Counted from the first letter of the stretch, positions 1-9,111 are shown. The stretch: 64,000 bases of DNA from an uncultured Sulfitobacter sp. (GCF_947500075.1 NZ_CANMQS010000007.1:62001-126000), one strand, 5' to 3'. Made by a program: numbers and translations. Notes: generated by a model not told the origin, from the sequence alone.

Positions 1-30
1 CGAAACCTGTCAGGCCGATTGGGTTCGTGA
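1..30 (+). CDS. possible C-terminal tail of an upstream gene
   Basis: The first reading frame is open from the window edge and closes with a TGA at 28-30, two bases before the ATG of the histidine kinase. Such tight spacing would fit an operon partner, for example a response regulator, but only nine codons are visible, so no product can be named. The call rests only on frame and spacing. Confidence 0.2.
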   Translation, partial: RNLSGRLGS

Positions 31-31
31 C

Positions 32-1213
32 ATGAAAGCGGCTCTGTCCAAGCCGGTGGCTATCGCGTTGGGCTTTGCTGCGTTCGCCGTTTTCGGAACC
101 CTTTTCATCCATCCCATCGCATTGTGTTTCCTTACCGGACCTTACTGCGCGTATCTGCTGGGGCGGCGCCAACATCCCGACCTTCATGACGGGATTTGCA
201 TCCTTGGCACCACTGCAATCTCCGGGCTGGTTCTATGGCTGTTTTTGGGCCTGGAGATCATTGCGATTTACCTCTTAGTCGCAACATCGACCGGATTCCT
301 GTGCAGCTTTGTAACCCGCCCCAGCAGAATATTGGCCGCCATTGCAGGACTGGCGTTTGCGATGGCGGCAGGATCCGTTTGGGTTACGTATCCCGTATTG
401 CTGGTCATCGGTGTTGGTTTGGGCGGCGCGATGCTTTGTCTGCAAACCCACTGGCTTGAGCAGTCTCGAAATGCACAGCTTGATCTGGAAGACCTGATTG
501 CCTTGCGGACACAGCGCATCAGATACCTGCTTCGCGAACGTGACGAAGTGACCACACTGGCGGTTCACGATTTGCAAAGCCCGATCCAGGCGATCGCAGG
601 GATGCAAAAGACCCTGCTGCACATGCTGGATGACGAAACCCCGGACAAGGCAAGCATGCGGCAAGCGCTTGAGGTTGCAATATCGACCAACGCGGATTTG
701 TCCGACCGCATTGGATCGCTGCTTAGTGACAGCCGCGACCACCTTGGTGGGGCGACGGATACAACCCCGCTCGCCAGAATCCTCGAAGGCACAATTGCGG
801 CTCATAAAATCGAATTGAAAACCCGCGAGATTTCGGTCCAGGCAGACACGGCGTCCCAAATCCACCTGCGCAATGATGAAGACATCAAAGACATCCTCGA
901 TGTGCTGTTGGACAATGCCATCAAATACACACCCGATGATGGGAAGATCGCAATTATTGCGCGACATGATGCACCCGAAAACAAGGTCATCATTGATATC
1001 TGTGACAATGGCCCCGGTGTCCCGGAGATAAAAAAGGAGAACCTGTTCTCTGCCCCCAAGAACAGCAAGGCCGTCAACGGACGCACTGGGCTGGGTCTCT
1101 ATCTTGCCTCACGCCGTGCAAGGCGTCTTGGTGGTCTTCTCAGATACATACCACCGAACCATGCTGGAACCACGTTCCGCATAATTCTTCCTACAGCATC
1201 TCCTGAAGCATAG
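32..1213 (+). CDS. membrane-bound sensor histidine kinase
   Basis: This 393-residue protein is predicted to be an inner-membrane two-component sensor. Residues 1-140 contain about five hydrophobic segments without a recognisable periplasmic sensor domain. A short coiled stretch (about 145-172) leads to a HisKA-like dimerisation helix with the phospho-acceptor His179 in the motif VHDLQSP. The ATPase domain follows, with an N-box around DNAIKYT (residues 294-300), a G1 box DNGPGVP (325-331) and a G2 box GRTGLGLYLAS (350-360). The HDLQSP variant of the H-box is unusual but all catalytic boxes are present. The partner regulator is not in the window; it may lie immediately upstream, where a frame ends two bases before this start. 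The signal sensed is unknown. Confidence 0.88.
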   Translation: MKAALSKPVAIALGFAAFAVFGTLFIHPIALCFLTGPYCAYLLGRRQHPDLHDGICILGTTAISGLVLWLFLGLEIIAIYLLVATSTGFLCSFVTRPSRILAAIAGLAFAMAAGSVWVTYPVLLVIGVGLGGAMLCLQTHWLEQSRNAQLDLEDLIALRTQRIRYLLRERDEVTTLAVHDLQSPIQAIAGMQKTLLHMLDDETPDKASMRQALEVAISTNADLSDRIGSLLSDSRDHLGGATDTTPLARILEGTIAAHKIELKTREISVQADTASQIHLRNDEDIKDILDVLLDNAIKYTPDDGKIAIIARHDAPENKVIIDICDNGPGVPEIKKENLFSAPKNSKAVNGRTGLGLYLASRRARRLGGLLRYIPPNHAGTTFRIILPTASPEA

Positions 1214-1499
1214 CACCCGACCATAGACTGTGGTGCGGCATTGCGATGAGGCTTGTTCACCCCTCGGAGTCTTCGGCTGGAGTTTGGCGATTGCAACCCA
1301 ACTTCGAACCGGATGACGAAGCTACTGAGAGTTTACAGCGACGATCAATGACCTTTTGGACGGTTTCGCGACCTATGTGCATCCGCCCATCAAGGATTAT
1401 GATCGCGACAAATGACCTTGCAAGAAGATCACAGACGCAGTTTGTAGCGTGGGACGCAGGGCCTCCAGTCGCGGCCCATCCTGAGCTGAGGAGCGCGCA
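1214..1499. other. intergenic, no gene seen
   Basis: This 286-bp stretch between the histidine kinase and the EamA exporter contains no convincing coding frame. The only visible element is a GAGG-type ribosome binding site just before the GTG at 1500. Confidence 0.5.
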
Positions 1500-2356
1500 G
1501 TGACATCCAACTCGTCAGACCTTCGCGGGATCATCCTGATGGCAGTCGCAATGCTTGGTGTGCCGATGGTGGATGGCATTGCGAAGTATCTGAGCGCCGA
1601 TTACTCGCCCCTGTTCATCGGATGGGCGCGCTATGCGGTTGCCAGCCTGATCGTGATACCTCTGGCCTACCGATACCACGGGATGCGCATGTTCCGGAGG
1701 AGCAGCGGTTCGCGCATCTGGTGCGCACCGCGTTTCTGGTGACGGCCATGACACTCTATTTTCTGGCCATTGCCCGCATCCCCATTTCCCTCGCCGTCAG
1801 CGCCTATTTCGTCGGTCCGATTGTTGCGGTCGCCTTGTCTGTTCTGTTTCTGAAAGAGACCTTCACGCGGTGGAAACTGCTCAGCCTTGTGTTGGGGTTT
1901 GTGGGTTCCCTCATCGTGTTACAGCCCTCAGGTGACATCGAGATCGGCCTTATCATGGCCTTTGGTGCAGGTCTGTTCTTTGCGCTTTATCTGATTGCGA
2001 CGCGGCAGGCCTCGCAGAACAGCGACCCGATCAAAACACTGGCGTTCCAATGTATGCTGGGCACGGTGTTACTCAGCCCGCAGGCCGCATTCACCTTTGA
2101 GCTGCCGCAACTGGATGTACTGTGGCTATTTGCCGGTCTTGGCATCATCTCGGCCATTGCACATCTGATGACCATTCTGGCTTTCCGACTGGCAGATGCC
2201 TCAACCCTGTCGCCCCTTGTCTATCTGGAACTGGTCGGCAGTGCCGCTATCGGCTTTGTCATTTTTTCCGAGATACCCACTCTATCAACGATTGCGGGTG
2301 CTGCGCTGATCATTATCTCTGGACTGGTTCTTCTCAGAAAACCAACAGCGCAGTGA
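1500..2356 (+). pseudogene. EamA/DMT-family exporter, broken by a one-base frameshift
   Basis: Two frames together encode a normal-length (about 285 residues) ten-helix EamA drug/metabolite transporter. The first frame starts at GTG 1500, behind a GAGG ribosome binding site, and is good to about 1694. The homologous sequence then continues in another frame to the stop at 2356. The break is at the bases GTTCCGGAGG (1691-1700). One extra C there would join ...GMRMF to PEEQRFAH... without a gap. As written, the first frame stops at 1742 after 80 residues. Family members export amino acids or other small metabolites, and the substrate here is unknown. It may be a real inactivation or a sequencing error in a short C run. 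Everything downstream of the break looks intact, which suggests a recent event or an error. Confidence 0.8.
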
Positions 2357-2373
2357 AGCGGAGGCACGATGGT

Positions 2374-2895
2374 ATGAAGGCAAGCATTGATATCATCAAT
2401 TGCAAGGACCTGAGCGCGGCCCAATTGGAAAACCTGCGCAGGTTGAGTGTGTCCAAGGATCAGGCCGAATTCGGTGGAACCTTTGGGGAAACGCTGGACG
2501 CTGGCCTGTCGGATCGCAGTGGGGTGGTTCAGGCATATTGTTTCCTGAACGAGGATGCGCCGATTGGGATCGTTGCCCTGAAACGCGCGCCCGCCACCGC
2601 AGACTGGGTTCCACAGAACGCAGTGTCCCTGCATGGGTTCAAGATCGATGTCGGATGGCAAGGCAAAGGCCTTGGAAAGACCACCTTCCGGCTCGCCGTG
2701 GGGGCAGCCGCGCAGAAATGGCCCGATGCACAGCAATTGGTCTTGGCGGTCGATGCAGACAACAGCACTGCCCTTGCCGTTTACCGGAGTTTCGGCATGG
2801 CGGACAGCGGGCCCGTCTATTCGGGACGGATTGGGAAAGAGCATCGGCTGTCGATGCCAATTGGCCCATCGGATGTCCATCAGGCACTGGCTTAG
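2374..2895 (+). CDS. GNAT-family N-acetyltransferase
   Basis: This 173-residue protein has the GNAT fold signature. The acetyl-CoA-binding loop reads VGWQGKGLGKTTFRLAV (about residues 92-108), and the typical C-terminal NSTALAVYRSFGM segment is present (about 131-143). Members transfer an acetyl group from acetyl-CoA to an amine of a small molecule or protein; the acceptor cannot be told. The ATG at 2374 has a GGAGG ribosome binding site about ten bases upstream, and the gene follows the exporter frame by 17 bp, so both were probably one transcript. It converges with the large MscS gene on the other strand. Confidence 0.8.
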   Translation: MKASIDIINCKDLSAAQLENLRRLSVSKDQAEFGGTFGETLDAGLSDRSGVVQAYCFLNEDAPIGIVALKRAPATADWVPQNAVSLHGFKIDVGWQGKGLGKTTFRLAVGAAAQKWPDAQQLVLAVDADNSTALAVYRSFGMADSGPVYSGRIGKEHRLSMPIGPSDVHQALA

Positions 2896-2962
2896 GAACT
2901 GTATTTCTCAAGATGTCACGAAGCGGCATCAGCCGCGTCTTGCCACCCAAGAAGCGCAATCC

Positions 2963-5212
2963 TTATGGCTCGTCCGGAATGGGTCCGGGGGGCAACTTGT
3001 TCGTGGTTGCCTCATGGGCCGCTGCACTTGCGGCCTTGCGCTGCTCATCTGTCAAAGCCTCCTCACCTGCGATTTCGACCTTCACGTTGCGTTCTGCCAT
3101 CCGGATGCCGTTGGCTTCGAAGATATCGCGCACACCCTGATAGGCATCACGCCGTACCAGCCATTGTTCGCCGGGTCGGGTCATGAATTTGACCCCGACC
3201 ACCATGTTGAATTCCTCCATCCGACGCACCCCCTGTGACTTTAGCGTCTCGATGATGCTGTCGCCGTAATCCGGGTTCTCCTTTAGCTGTGCCCCGACCT
3301 GTTTGATCAGCTTTTTCACCAGTTTCAGGTCTGTGTCGAAGGGGACGCGGAATTCCAGCTTCATGATCACCCAATCGCGGGAGTAGTTGGTCATGGATTT
3401 CAGCTCACCAAATGGCAGCGTGTGCACCGCGCCCCGGTGATGGCGGATCTGCAAGGACCGGATCGAGATCTTCTCGACCGTGCCGCGCAGCTGATCGATC
3501 TCAACATATTCACCAACCCGAAAGGCATCGTCGATCAGGAAGAATATGCCGGACACGACATCCTTGACCAAAGACTGCGCACCAAAACCAATCGCGATGC
3601 CCAAGACGCTTGCACCGGCGAGGATCGGCGCAATGTTCACGCCCATGGACGACAGGATCGACATGGCAACCATCAAGAGCAGCGTGACCATCAATACGAC
3701 GCGCAAGAGGGGCAAAAGCGTTGCCATCCGCGCCTCAGGACCCGGCGCTGAACCGTCTGTCGGCGGGCGATAGGCATTGAGCCTGCGATCAATTGCGGTG
3801 CGGGCCCAGGTCCAGAGCAGATCGGCAATCAGCAGCGCTGCGGCGCTGTCCAGCAGCACCGAGAAAAGTCGCTGCATGACAGTTGGGTTTTCAGCGCTTT
3901 CAAAGATGCCCAAGTTCCATATCAACGCCAGAACAAAGCCAACCGATATGATGGCCGCGAACCGCACCACACGCTGTGCAATCGGGCGGTAGGTCTCGTA
4001 CGGATCGACAACCTCCGCTACTTCTTCCACTTCTGCGTCCGCAACGATGTCGTCGGACGCCTCGATGACGGGCGGCGGCGGGAGCTTGGCCATATAGTCG
4101 GCAATCGCGGTGTCAAAGGCGTGATCAACCCAGGCGCGCAGCAATTTCAGTGATACGATCAGGATACCAATGCACAGAATACTCCACATGATCGGACGCA
4201 GATCCAATATCCAGAATGCCAGCGATAAAACGATAAGCAGGCTAAGAAAACCACGCCATTTGCGGGCTGACTTGGACCCCGCCCCAGGGTTTAGGCGCGC
4301 GGCGATAAAAAACCCTGCATGCAGACACAGGAGCGCTGTCAGGCTGACCACTCCAGCGAGCATGACAGAGACTGCGAGAAGCGCGTTTTCGCCACCCTGC
4401 GGCTTGAAGACCTCAATGACTTGGGCAAAGACATCCCTGAAGGCGACGGCGACAACCAAGACAGCGGCGAATGCCAGCGCCGTGCGGGAAATCAGGCGTG
4501 CCATGCCCGTGCTAACAGGAACCAGCCGCAGACGGGGCACGAAGGGGGCAAAGAACAATAGCAACATCGTGCCGACCACACGGATGACGACGATGGCCAT
4601 CAAGAGGTTGAGGATCAGCACAAAGAGGATGGGCGGCCATTCAAATGCAGAGAACGCGCCGATGCTGCCCACAGCGAAAGCCAACAGTCCGGCCAAGGCA
4701 AGCCCCGCCCGTGTGATTGCTGCTGTGATGCGCTTTGCGGGTGTCTGGAACTGCGTGATTTCAAGGCGGCGGCGTATGGGATTGGAGTATTGCCTGAAAA
4801 GCCATTCGAGGCCCGCGCCGAGAAACAGGAAAATCAGCACGAAGGTCAGGCTTTGCACCCGGCGATCGTCTGTGACTTGCTCCCTCCATCTGCCCTGCAC
4901 CAGTTCAGGAGCTTGACCTAGCCCTTCCCATGTGCGGACCAGTGCGGAAATGCGGTCTTGGGTGCGCAAGATCAAAGCGTCCAATTGATCCCGCACCCCC
5001 AGTGCTTCTGCTGTGGTGGCCGTCTCGGCCTCGTCTGCTTGTTGGCGCAGCCATTCCTGCACACGTTCATCGGCCAGCAAGCGCGTGAATTCGTGAATAT
5101 CATTCGTTGAAGGGGCTAGGATCGGGGTGTCGGTCTGGGCTGACACTGGTCCTGACAACATGATGACAAGCATAGAGATCAGCGCAGCCGTTGCGCGGCG
5201 CAGGGCGATCAT
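2963..5212 (-). CDS. large MscS-type mechanosensitive channel
   Basis: This 749-residue protein is a predicted inner-membrane channel that opens under membrane tension to release solutes after osmotic downshift. A signal peptide (about residues 1-25, ending PVSAQ) is followed by a periplasmic helical region (about 35-120). Many hydrophobic segments follow, with an acidic loop near 385-402. The MscS pore region is near 510-565 (GIAIGFGAQSLVKDVVSG) and the cytoplasmic beta domain contains GTVEKISIRSLQIR. The length and extra N-terminal helices resemble the MscK/YbiO/MscM branch rather than the small MscS. Its ATG overlaps the stop of the upstream ferredoxin-fusion gene by four bases (ATGA), so the two are translationally coupled. 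Confidence 0.9.
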   Translation of the reverse strand: MIALRRATAALISMLVIMLSGPVSAQTDTPILAPSTNDIHEFTRLLADERVQEWLRQQADEAETATTAEALGVRDQLDALILRTQDRISALVRTWEGLGQAPELVQGRWREQVTDDRRVQSLTFVLIFLFLGAGLEWLFRQYSNPIRRRLEITQFQTPAKRITAAITRAGLALAGLLAFAVGSIGAFSAFEWPPILFVLILNLLMAIVVIRVVGTMLLLFFAPFVPRLRLVPVSTGMARLISRTALAFAAVLVVAVAFRDVFAQVIEVFKPQGGENALLAVSVMLAGVVSLTALLCLHAGFFIAARLNPGAGSKSARKWRGFLSLLIVLSLAFWILDLRPIMWSILCIGILIVSLKLLRAWVDHAFDTAIADYMAKLPPPPVIEASDDIVADAEVEEVAEVVDPYETYRPIAQRVVRFAAIISVGFVLALIWNLGIFESAENPTVMQRLFSVLLDSAAALLIADLLWTWARTAIDRRLNAYRPPTDGSAPGPEARMATLLPLLRVVLMVTLLLMVAMSILSSMGVNIAPILAGASVLGIAIGFGAQSLVKDVVSGIFFLIDDAFRVGEYVEIDQLRGTVEKISIRSLQIRHHRGAVHTLPFGELKSMTNYSRDWVIMKLEFRVPFDTDLKLVKKLIKQVGAQLKENPDYGDSIIETLKSQGVRRMEEFNMVVGVKFMTRPGEQWLVRRDAYQGVRDIFEANGIRMAERNVKVEIAGEEALTDEQRKAASAAAHEATTNKLPPGPIPDEP

Positions 5213-6321
5213 GCCGGGGCCCCGGTTGCGGAGGGCGCGTCTGAGGGTCTGGCATCCTCAAACGTGTAATCCGCGGGGTAAATCGCCAGGACTTCGACCC
5301 TCCCACCGGCGGGCTTGAGTTGGCACGCGAGCCTTGCACCCTCTGGCGCGCCGACCCTGTACAATGTGCGCAGTTCCATTTCCGAAGGAGACGGGAGCGG
5401 AAAATCAGATTTGACGATACGTACCGCGCATGTCCCGCACCTGCCCCGCCCGGCGCACAGATTGGCATGCGGCTGATCATTGCGCTGGAACCCATCCAGC
5501 ATGCTGAGCGCAGAGGTTGAGACCATCTGGGGGCCGCCATCGCGCACAAGAACCACCTCTTGCGTCTTTTGCAAGGTGAGCCGAACAAGACGTGCCGCCA
5601 ACGTCAAAGCCGCCAAGACAATGGAACCAATGATGACGATGTTCGTAATCTGTCTGATCTGAGCAAACGGCACGGTGACATTTTCTGGCATCGCAGGGTT
5701 TTGAGCGAGCTCTCCGCCGTTCTGCCCCGCGATCAGCATTTCCCGCCCCGCTTCAGCATAGCCCAAGAGCGCCACAACCGGGACAATCACCGCAAGCAGG
5801 TAGAGCCAATAGAGCAGCCGCCCGGCATTTTCCTTCGACCGCAGCCACGTGAAGAGGCCTGCGCACCCATGCACCCAGACCACAGACAGCATGACAACTT
5901 GCAGCAAGCCAATCGTTGGCGCACCGAGCCAGAAGAGGCGGACCGTGTCCGCATAGCCCAGGTTCAGTCCCGCATTCGCTGCCATCGAAATGCCAATGGC
6001 GTGGGTTGCCAAAAGTGGCACCACAAGCACCCCGGTCAGCAATTGAACGATGTCTTGCGTGTTCGTACGCAACGTGGGCCGCACATAAATCGCCCAAAGG
6101 CCCAGAAAGAAGTGGCTTAGGAGGGAGACGAACAGCAATGTCCCTGTGATTTGCCCTGTCCAGACCCCCGACAGATAAGGGCGTGCGGCATCCATTGCGT
6201 CGATAGAGATCAAACCAAAGCTGAGGTTCGTCAGATGGCTTGTCACGAAAGCCAGCAGGAACAGACCTGACCAGATGCGAACGGCGCGCAAGATAATCGC
6301 TGGCGTGAGTCTACTTGTCAT
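5209..6321 (-). CDS. membrane protein with C-terminal 2Fe-2S ferredoxin domain
   Basis: This 370-residue protein has about seven membrane helices in residues 10-245, followed by a plant-type ferredoxin domain (about 253-348). The cluster cysteines are C289, C295, C298 and C333 (CAGRGRCGTC ... LACQ). Histidines inside or beside helices (H29, H62, H107, H151) could bind heme, as in small cytochrome b-type anchors; this is inference. The same membrane-ferredoxin layout is known at the N-terminus of some bacterial adenylate cyclases, but here the protein ends after the ferredoxin and has no cyclase. The ATG at 6321 has AAGGAG eight bases upstream and is preferred over a longer TTG form. It overlaps the MscS gene downstream by four bases, hinting at redox-linked function of that channel or simply shared expression. 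Confidence 0.8.
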   Translation of the reverse strand: MTSRLTPAIILRAVRIWSGLFLLAFVTSHLTNLSFGLISIDAMDAARPYLSGVWTGQITGTLLFVSLLSHFFLGLWAIYVRPTLRTNTQDIVQLLTGVLVVPLLATHAIGISMAANAGLNLGYADTVRLFWLGAPTIGLLQVVMLSVVWVHGCAGLFTWLRSKENAGRLLYWLYLLAVIVPVVALLGYAEAGREMLIAGQNGGELAQNPAMPENVTVPFAQIRQITNIVIIGSIVLAALTLAARLVRLTLQKTQEVVLVRDGGPQMVSTSALSMLDGFQRNDQPHANLCAGRGRCGTCAVRIVKSDFPLPSPSEMELRTLYRVGAPEGARLACQLKPAGGRVEVLAIYPADYTFEDARPSDAPSATGAPA

Positions 6322-6540
6322 TGCGCGGCTCCTTGTGTGGGCAAGTCTGGCGTACAAGGGCGGAGGTGGCCGCTGATAAAGTGGTTCGGCATTATTAGTC
6401 CCTGTTTGCGCATACCTTGGCGTATTCTGATCCGTGCTGGCAAGCTACAAGGTTGTTTCTGTTTTCTGGCGACCTGATCCAAGAGGCGACGGTATCCCGC
6501 GTGTTTTCAGAGCGTTCGAGTTGAACCGGTCGCCTGGATG

Positions 6541-7566
6541 CTAGGTCGTGCTGACCGAGCCAATCGAAAGGTCCATGGACACCTCAATTCGAAGCTCCTG
6601 GGACTGACCCGCCTCTCCGCTTTCGACCATGCGCACAAGTTCGTCCGCTGCCCGGCGGCCCATTTCAGCATGGGGCACCCGTACCGTAGCGAGCTTGGGG
6701 GTCACAATGCGCGCAAGTTCAATCCCGTCGAAACCGGTGATGGAGACATCACGCGGCACATCCAGTCCCATCTCCTGAGCGCGCGAGATTGCGCCAACGG
6801 CCAGCACATCGTTCCCGCACATGACAACAGTCGGTCGATCCTCGGCTTGCATGAGCTCTTCAAAGGCATTCGCGCCGTTGTCGATATCATAGGCTGTTTC
6901 GATGATCGGAACGGTTTTGGGGTCGATGCCCGCATCCTTCAGTCTGTCAGTAATACCCTTGAGCCGGTTGGCCGCGCGGTCGTTGCCATCGACCTTTCCC
7001 GAAATGACGGCAAATTTCCTGTGGCCCAACGCCAGAACCTGATCACACAGCTGATACATCGATGCCCGGTTATCGAAACCAATGGCGGGAAGTGCATTTC
7101 CCGCTGTGAACGCCCAAGCCAGAAGAAAGGGGACGTTGCGGCGCCTAAGGAAATCATACACCGCCTCATCACGCCAATATCCGATCAGCAGAATCCCGTC
7201 AGCACCGCGGCTGATGAGGGCGCGTACCTGTTCGGCTTCAATCTCGGGGTCATAGGAGCTGCTGGACACCAACAAAGTGTAGCCATGTTCGTGAAGCTGT
7301 TCCTGAAAGGCCTGAATACCCTTCGCAAAGATGGCGTTCTCCATCGTCGGGATGATCGCGCCGATGGTCCATGACCGTTTGGCCGCCATGTACCGCGCGC
7401 CGAAATGCGGCGTGTAGCCCAAGCGGTTCACTGCTGTCTGCACCCGCTCAAGTGTTTCTTTCGAAACAATATCTGGATTGTTCAACGAACGGGAGACGGT
7501 CGCGGGCGAAATCCCTGCATCCTTTGCCACATCGACCAAAGTCGGAACGCGATGCCGTGACCTCAT
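6541..7566 (-). CDS. LacI-family transcriptional regulator of the TRAP operon
   Basis: This 341-residue repressor-type regulator starts with a helix-turn-helix (TLVDVAKDAGISPATVSRSL, about residues 8-27) followed by the hinge region. A periplasmic-binding-protein-like effector domain runs to the end. The ATG at 7566 has an AAGGG site eight bases upstream; a longer form from an upstream ATG at 7668 would add 34 unlikely residues. It is transcribed away from a TRAP transporter operon, and the intergenic region holds two LacI-type palindromes. The simplest model is that it represses both its own gene and the TRAP genes until the transported compound or a product of it binds. The effector is unknown. 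Confidence 0.92.
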   Translation of the reverse strand: MRSRHRVPTLVDVAKDAGISPATVSRSLNNPDIVSKETLERVQTAVNRLGYTPHFGARYMAAKRSWTIGAIIPTMENAIFAKGIQAFQEQLHEHGYTLLVSSSSYDPEIEAEQVRALISRGADGILLIGYWRDEAVYDFLRRRNVPFLLAWAFTAGNALPAIGFDNRASMYQLCDQVLALGHRKFAVISGKVDGNDRAANRLKGITDRLKDAGIDPKTVPIIETAYDIDNGANAFEELMQAEDRPTVVMCGNDVLAVGAISRAQEMGLDVPRDVSITGFDGIELARIVTPKLATVRVPHAEMGRRAADELVRMVESGEAGQSQELRIEVSMDLSIGSVSTT

Positions 7567-7679
7567 TTCACAAAACCCTTCAGGAACATGATCGGCACTA
7601 TAGATCAAAAGATGGCTGAGAACACGCAGAACACCCGCGTTCAGGTCACTGTCCCGGAAGATGCGCACAATGAATTCAC

Positions 7680-7693
7680 TGAAAGCGCTTGCA
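7680..7693. promoter_or_regulatory. LacI-type operator, proximal copy
   Basis: The sequence TGAAAGCGCTTGCA is a near-palindrome with the central GCGC/CG step typical of LacI-family operators. It is part of a 19-bp direct repeat (7676-7694 and 7699-7717) that differs at one base. The copies are 23 bp apart start to start, roughly two helical turns, allowing two dimers on nearly the same face. Confidence 0.7.
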
Positions 7694-7702
7694 TCGACTC
7701 AC

Positions 7703-7716
7703 TGAAAGCGCTTTCA
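7703..7716. promoter_or_regulatory. LacI-type operator, distal perfect palindrome
   Basis: TGAAAGCGCTTTCA is a perfect 14-bp palindrome. It lies 32 bp before the small membrane ORF that opens the TRAP operon and about 140 bp from the regulator start. Together with the copy at 7680 it is the probable binding site of the adjacent LacI-type regulator. Confidence 0.75.
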
Positions 7717-7747
7717 TGCACGTGCAGCCAACTACTGTGAGCCTCAT

Positions 7748-7933
7748 ATGTTCCTCTACGCGTCCCTGATCGTCTTCCTTGTCTACTTTGCAAATGTAGC
7801 GGCCGGAGCCTTCTGGGATCGCGTGGTTTTTGGAGATGTGGGTGAGATGTTGGTTCTTTTCGCGGCGTCGATTCTTTTCGTCATCGCGATTTTGAAAAAA
7901 GAGGCTGACCGAAACCAACGAAACGGCAGCTAA
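7748..7933 (+). CDS. small two-helix membrane protein preceding the TRAP genes
   Basis: This 61-residue ORF encodes two hydrophobic segments (about residues 2-20 and 33-49) separated by a short polar loop, and ends in a basic tail. It begins just after the operators and ends 22 bp before the ribosome binding site and start of the TRAP binding-protein gene, so it would be co-transcribed. No strong ribosome binding site is visible. It may be a small accessory subunit or a leader gene. The family is not recognised. Confidence 0.55.
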   Translation: MFLYASLIVFLVYFANVAAGAFWDRVVFGDVGEMLVLFAASILFVIAILKKEADRNQRNGS

Positions 7934-7955
7934 CGTACCACCGGGAGGAAACACA

Positions 7956-9104
7956 ATGAACGACGAAAAAAAGATGCTGGCGTCTGCCGAGCGTCGGAAC
8001 TTTCTCAAGCTGTCCGCAGCGGGAAGCTTTACAGCAGCGCTGGTCGCAGGTGCCGCCGGGACGCTTTGGTCCAGTGAAGCCGCCGCGCAATCGGCCAACG
8101 AAGAGCGTGATCGCGAGAAAGCTGCAGAGCATGTGATGACCCTTGCCACGGCATATGTGCTGGGCGCGTCGCGCAGCTATCCTATCATGCAGCTGGACCT
8201 CAAAGAGAACATCCAGAACGCAACGAACGGCAAGGTTTATGTAAAGCTGGCGCCGGGTGGTCAGCTGGGTGCGGGCGGCGCACTTGTCCAAGCCGTGCAG
8301 GGTGGCACGATTCAGGCTGCACAACACTCGCTGTCCAACTTCGCGCCTTTCGCCTCCACTGTTGACCTGATCAACATGCCTTACCTGTGTGGTTCCAATC
8401 AGCGGTTCACCAACCTTGTCACGTCCGATTTCTGGAAATCCTCGGTTGAACCGAAGGTCGAAGAGAACGGCTTCAAGGCGCTCTTCTACGTCAACATCGA
8501 TCCACGGGTTGTCGCTGTGCGCAAGGGTGGCGCAGGTGCTGTTCTTTCCCCATCGGACCTGGATGGTGTGAAGTTCCGCGTTCCCGGCTCCAAAATGTTG
8601 CAGCAGTACTACCGCATGGTTGGCGCAAACCCGACACCCGTTGCATGGGGCGAAACACCCTCTGCGATCAAACAGGGTGTTGCTGATGCGCTCGACCCCT
8701 CCGTGGGCGCGCTTTATGTGTTTGGTTTCAAAGACATCCTGTCCCATGTGACCTTCACTCAGGCGGTTCCGGATTCGCAGGTCTATTCCTGTAACCTTGA
8801 GTGGTTCAACTCCATGCCAGCCGACATCCAGGATGGCATCGTCTGGGGTTCTGAGATGACAGCACACCAGAACCTGTCCAAAGTGCCATCCGCACGCGCC
8901 TATGCGATGTCTGAACTGGCCAAATCCGGCGTCGAATTCCACGGCCTCAGCGATGATCAGCTGGGCGAGTGGAAAGAGGCAGGCGGCTTCCAGCGTTCCG
9001 AATGGGATGAGTTCAAAGTCGAGCTTGCCGGTTCCATGGACAACTTCGCCAAGATGGAAGAAGCCGCAGGCACGCAGGGCAAATACTACGTCCACGACGC
9101 CTAA
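7956..9104 (+). CDS. TRAP transporter substrate-binding protein (DctP family)
   Basis: This 382-residue periplasmic solute receptor captures an organic acid or related solute and passes it to the DctQ/DctM membrane subunits. It begins with a twin-arginine signal (ERRNFLKLSAAG, about residues 12-23), followed by a hydrophobic stretch ending near EAAAQ, which suggests Tat export. The DctP fold is recognisable: LAPGGQLGAGGALVQAVQGG near residues 85-105 and the conserved arginine-bearing segment DGVKFRVPGSKM near 200. A GGGAGGAAA site precedes the ATG. A strong hairpin follows the stop. The ligand cannot be deduced from the sequence. The LacI-type control hints at a carbohydrate-derived acid, which is inference. 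Confidence 0.92.
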   Translation: MNDEKKMLASAERRNFLKLSAAGSFTAALVAGAAGTLWSSEAAAQSANEERDREKAAEHVMTLATAYVLGASRSYPIMQLDLKENIQNATNGKVYVKLAPGGQLGAGGALVQAVQGGTIQAAQHSLSNFAPFASTVDLINMPYLCGSNQRFTNLVTSDFWKSSVEPKVEENGFKALFYVNIDPRVVAVRKGGAGAVLSPSDLDGVKFRVPGSKMLQQYYRMVGANPTPVAWGETPSAIKQGVADALDPSVGALYVFGFKDILSHVTFTQAVPDSQVYSCNLEWFNSMPADIQDGIVWGSEMTAHQNLSKVPSARAYAMSELAKSGVEFHGLSDDQLGEWKEAGGFQRSEWDEFKVELAGSMDNFAKMEEAAGTQGKYYVHDA

Positions 9105-9111
9105 GCAGTTT

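Noticed and set aside
6468-6534. GGCGACC ... GGTCGCC inverted repeat between the LacI-type and ferredoxin-fusion genes
   Set aside because: The arms are short, 53 bp apart and have no T-run; probably chance.
7881-9095. Minus-strand 404-codon frame opposite dctP
   Set aside because: The dctP gene on the plus strand is unambiguous; the antisense translation has no domain character.
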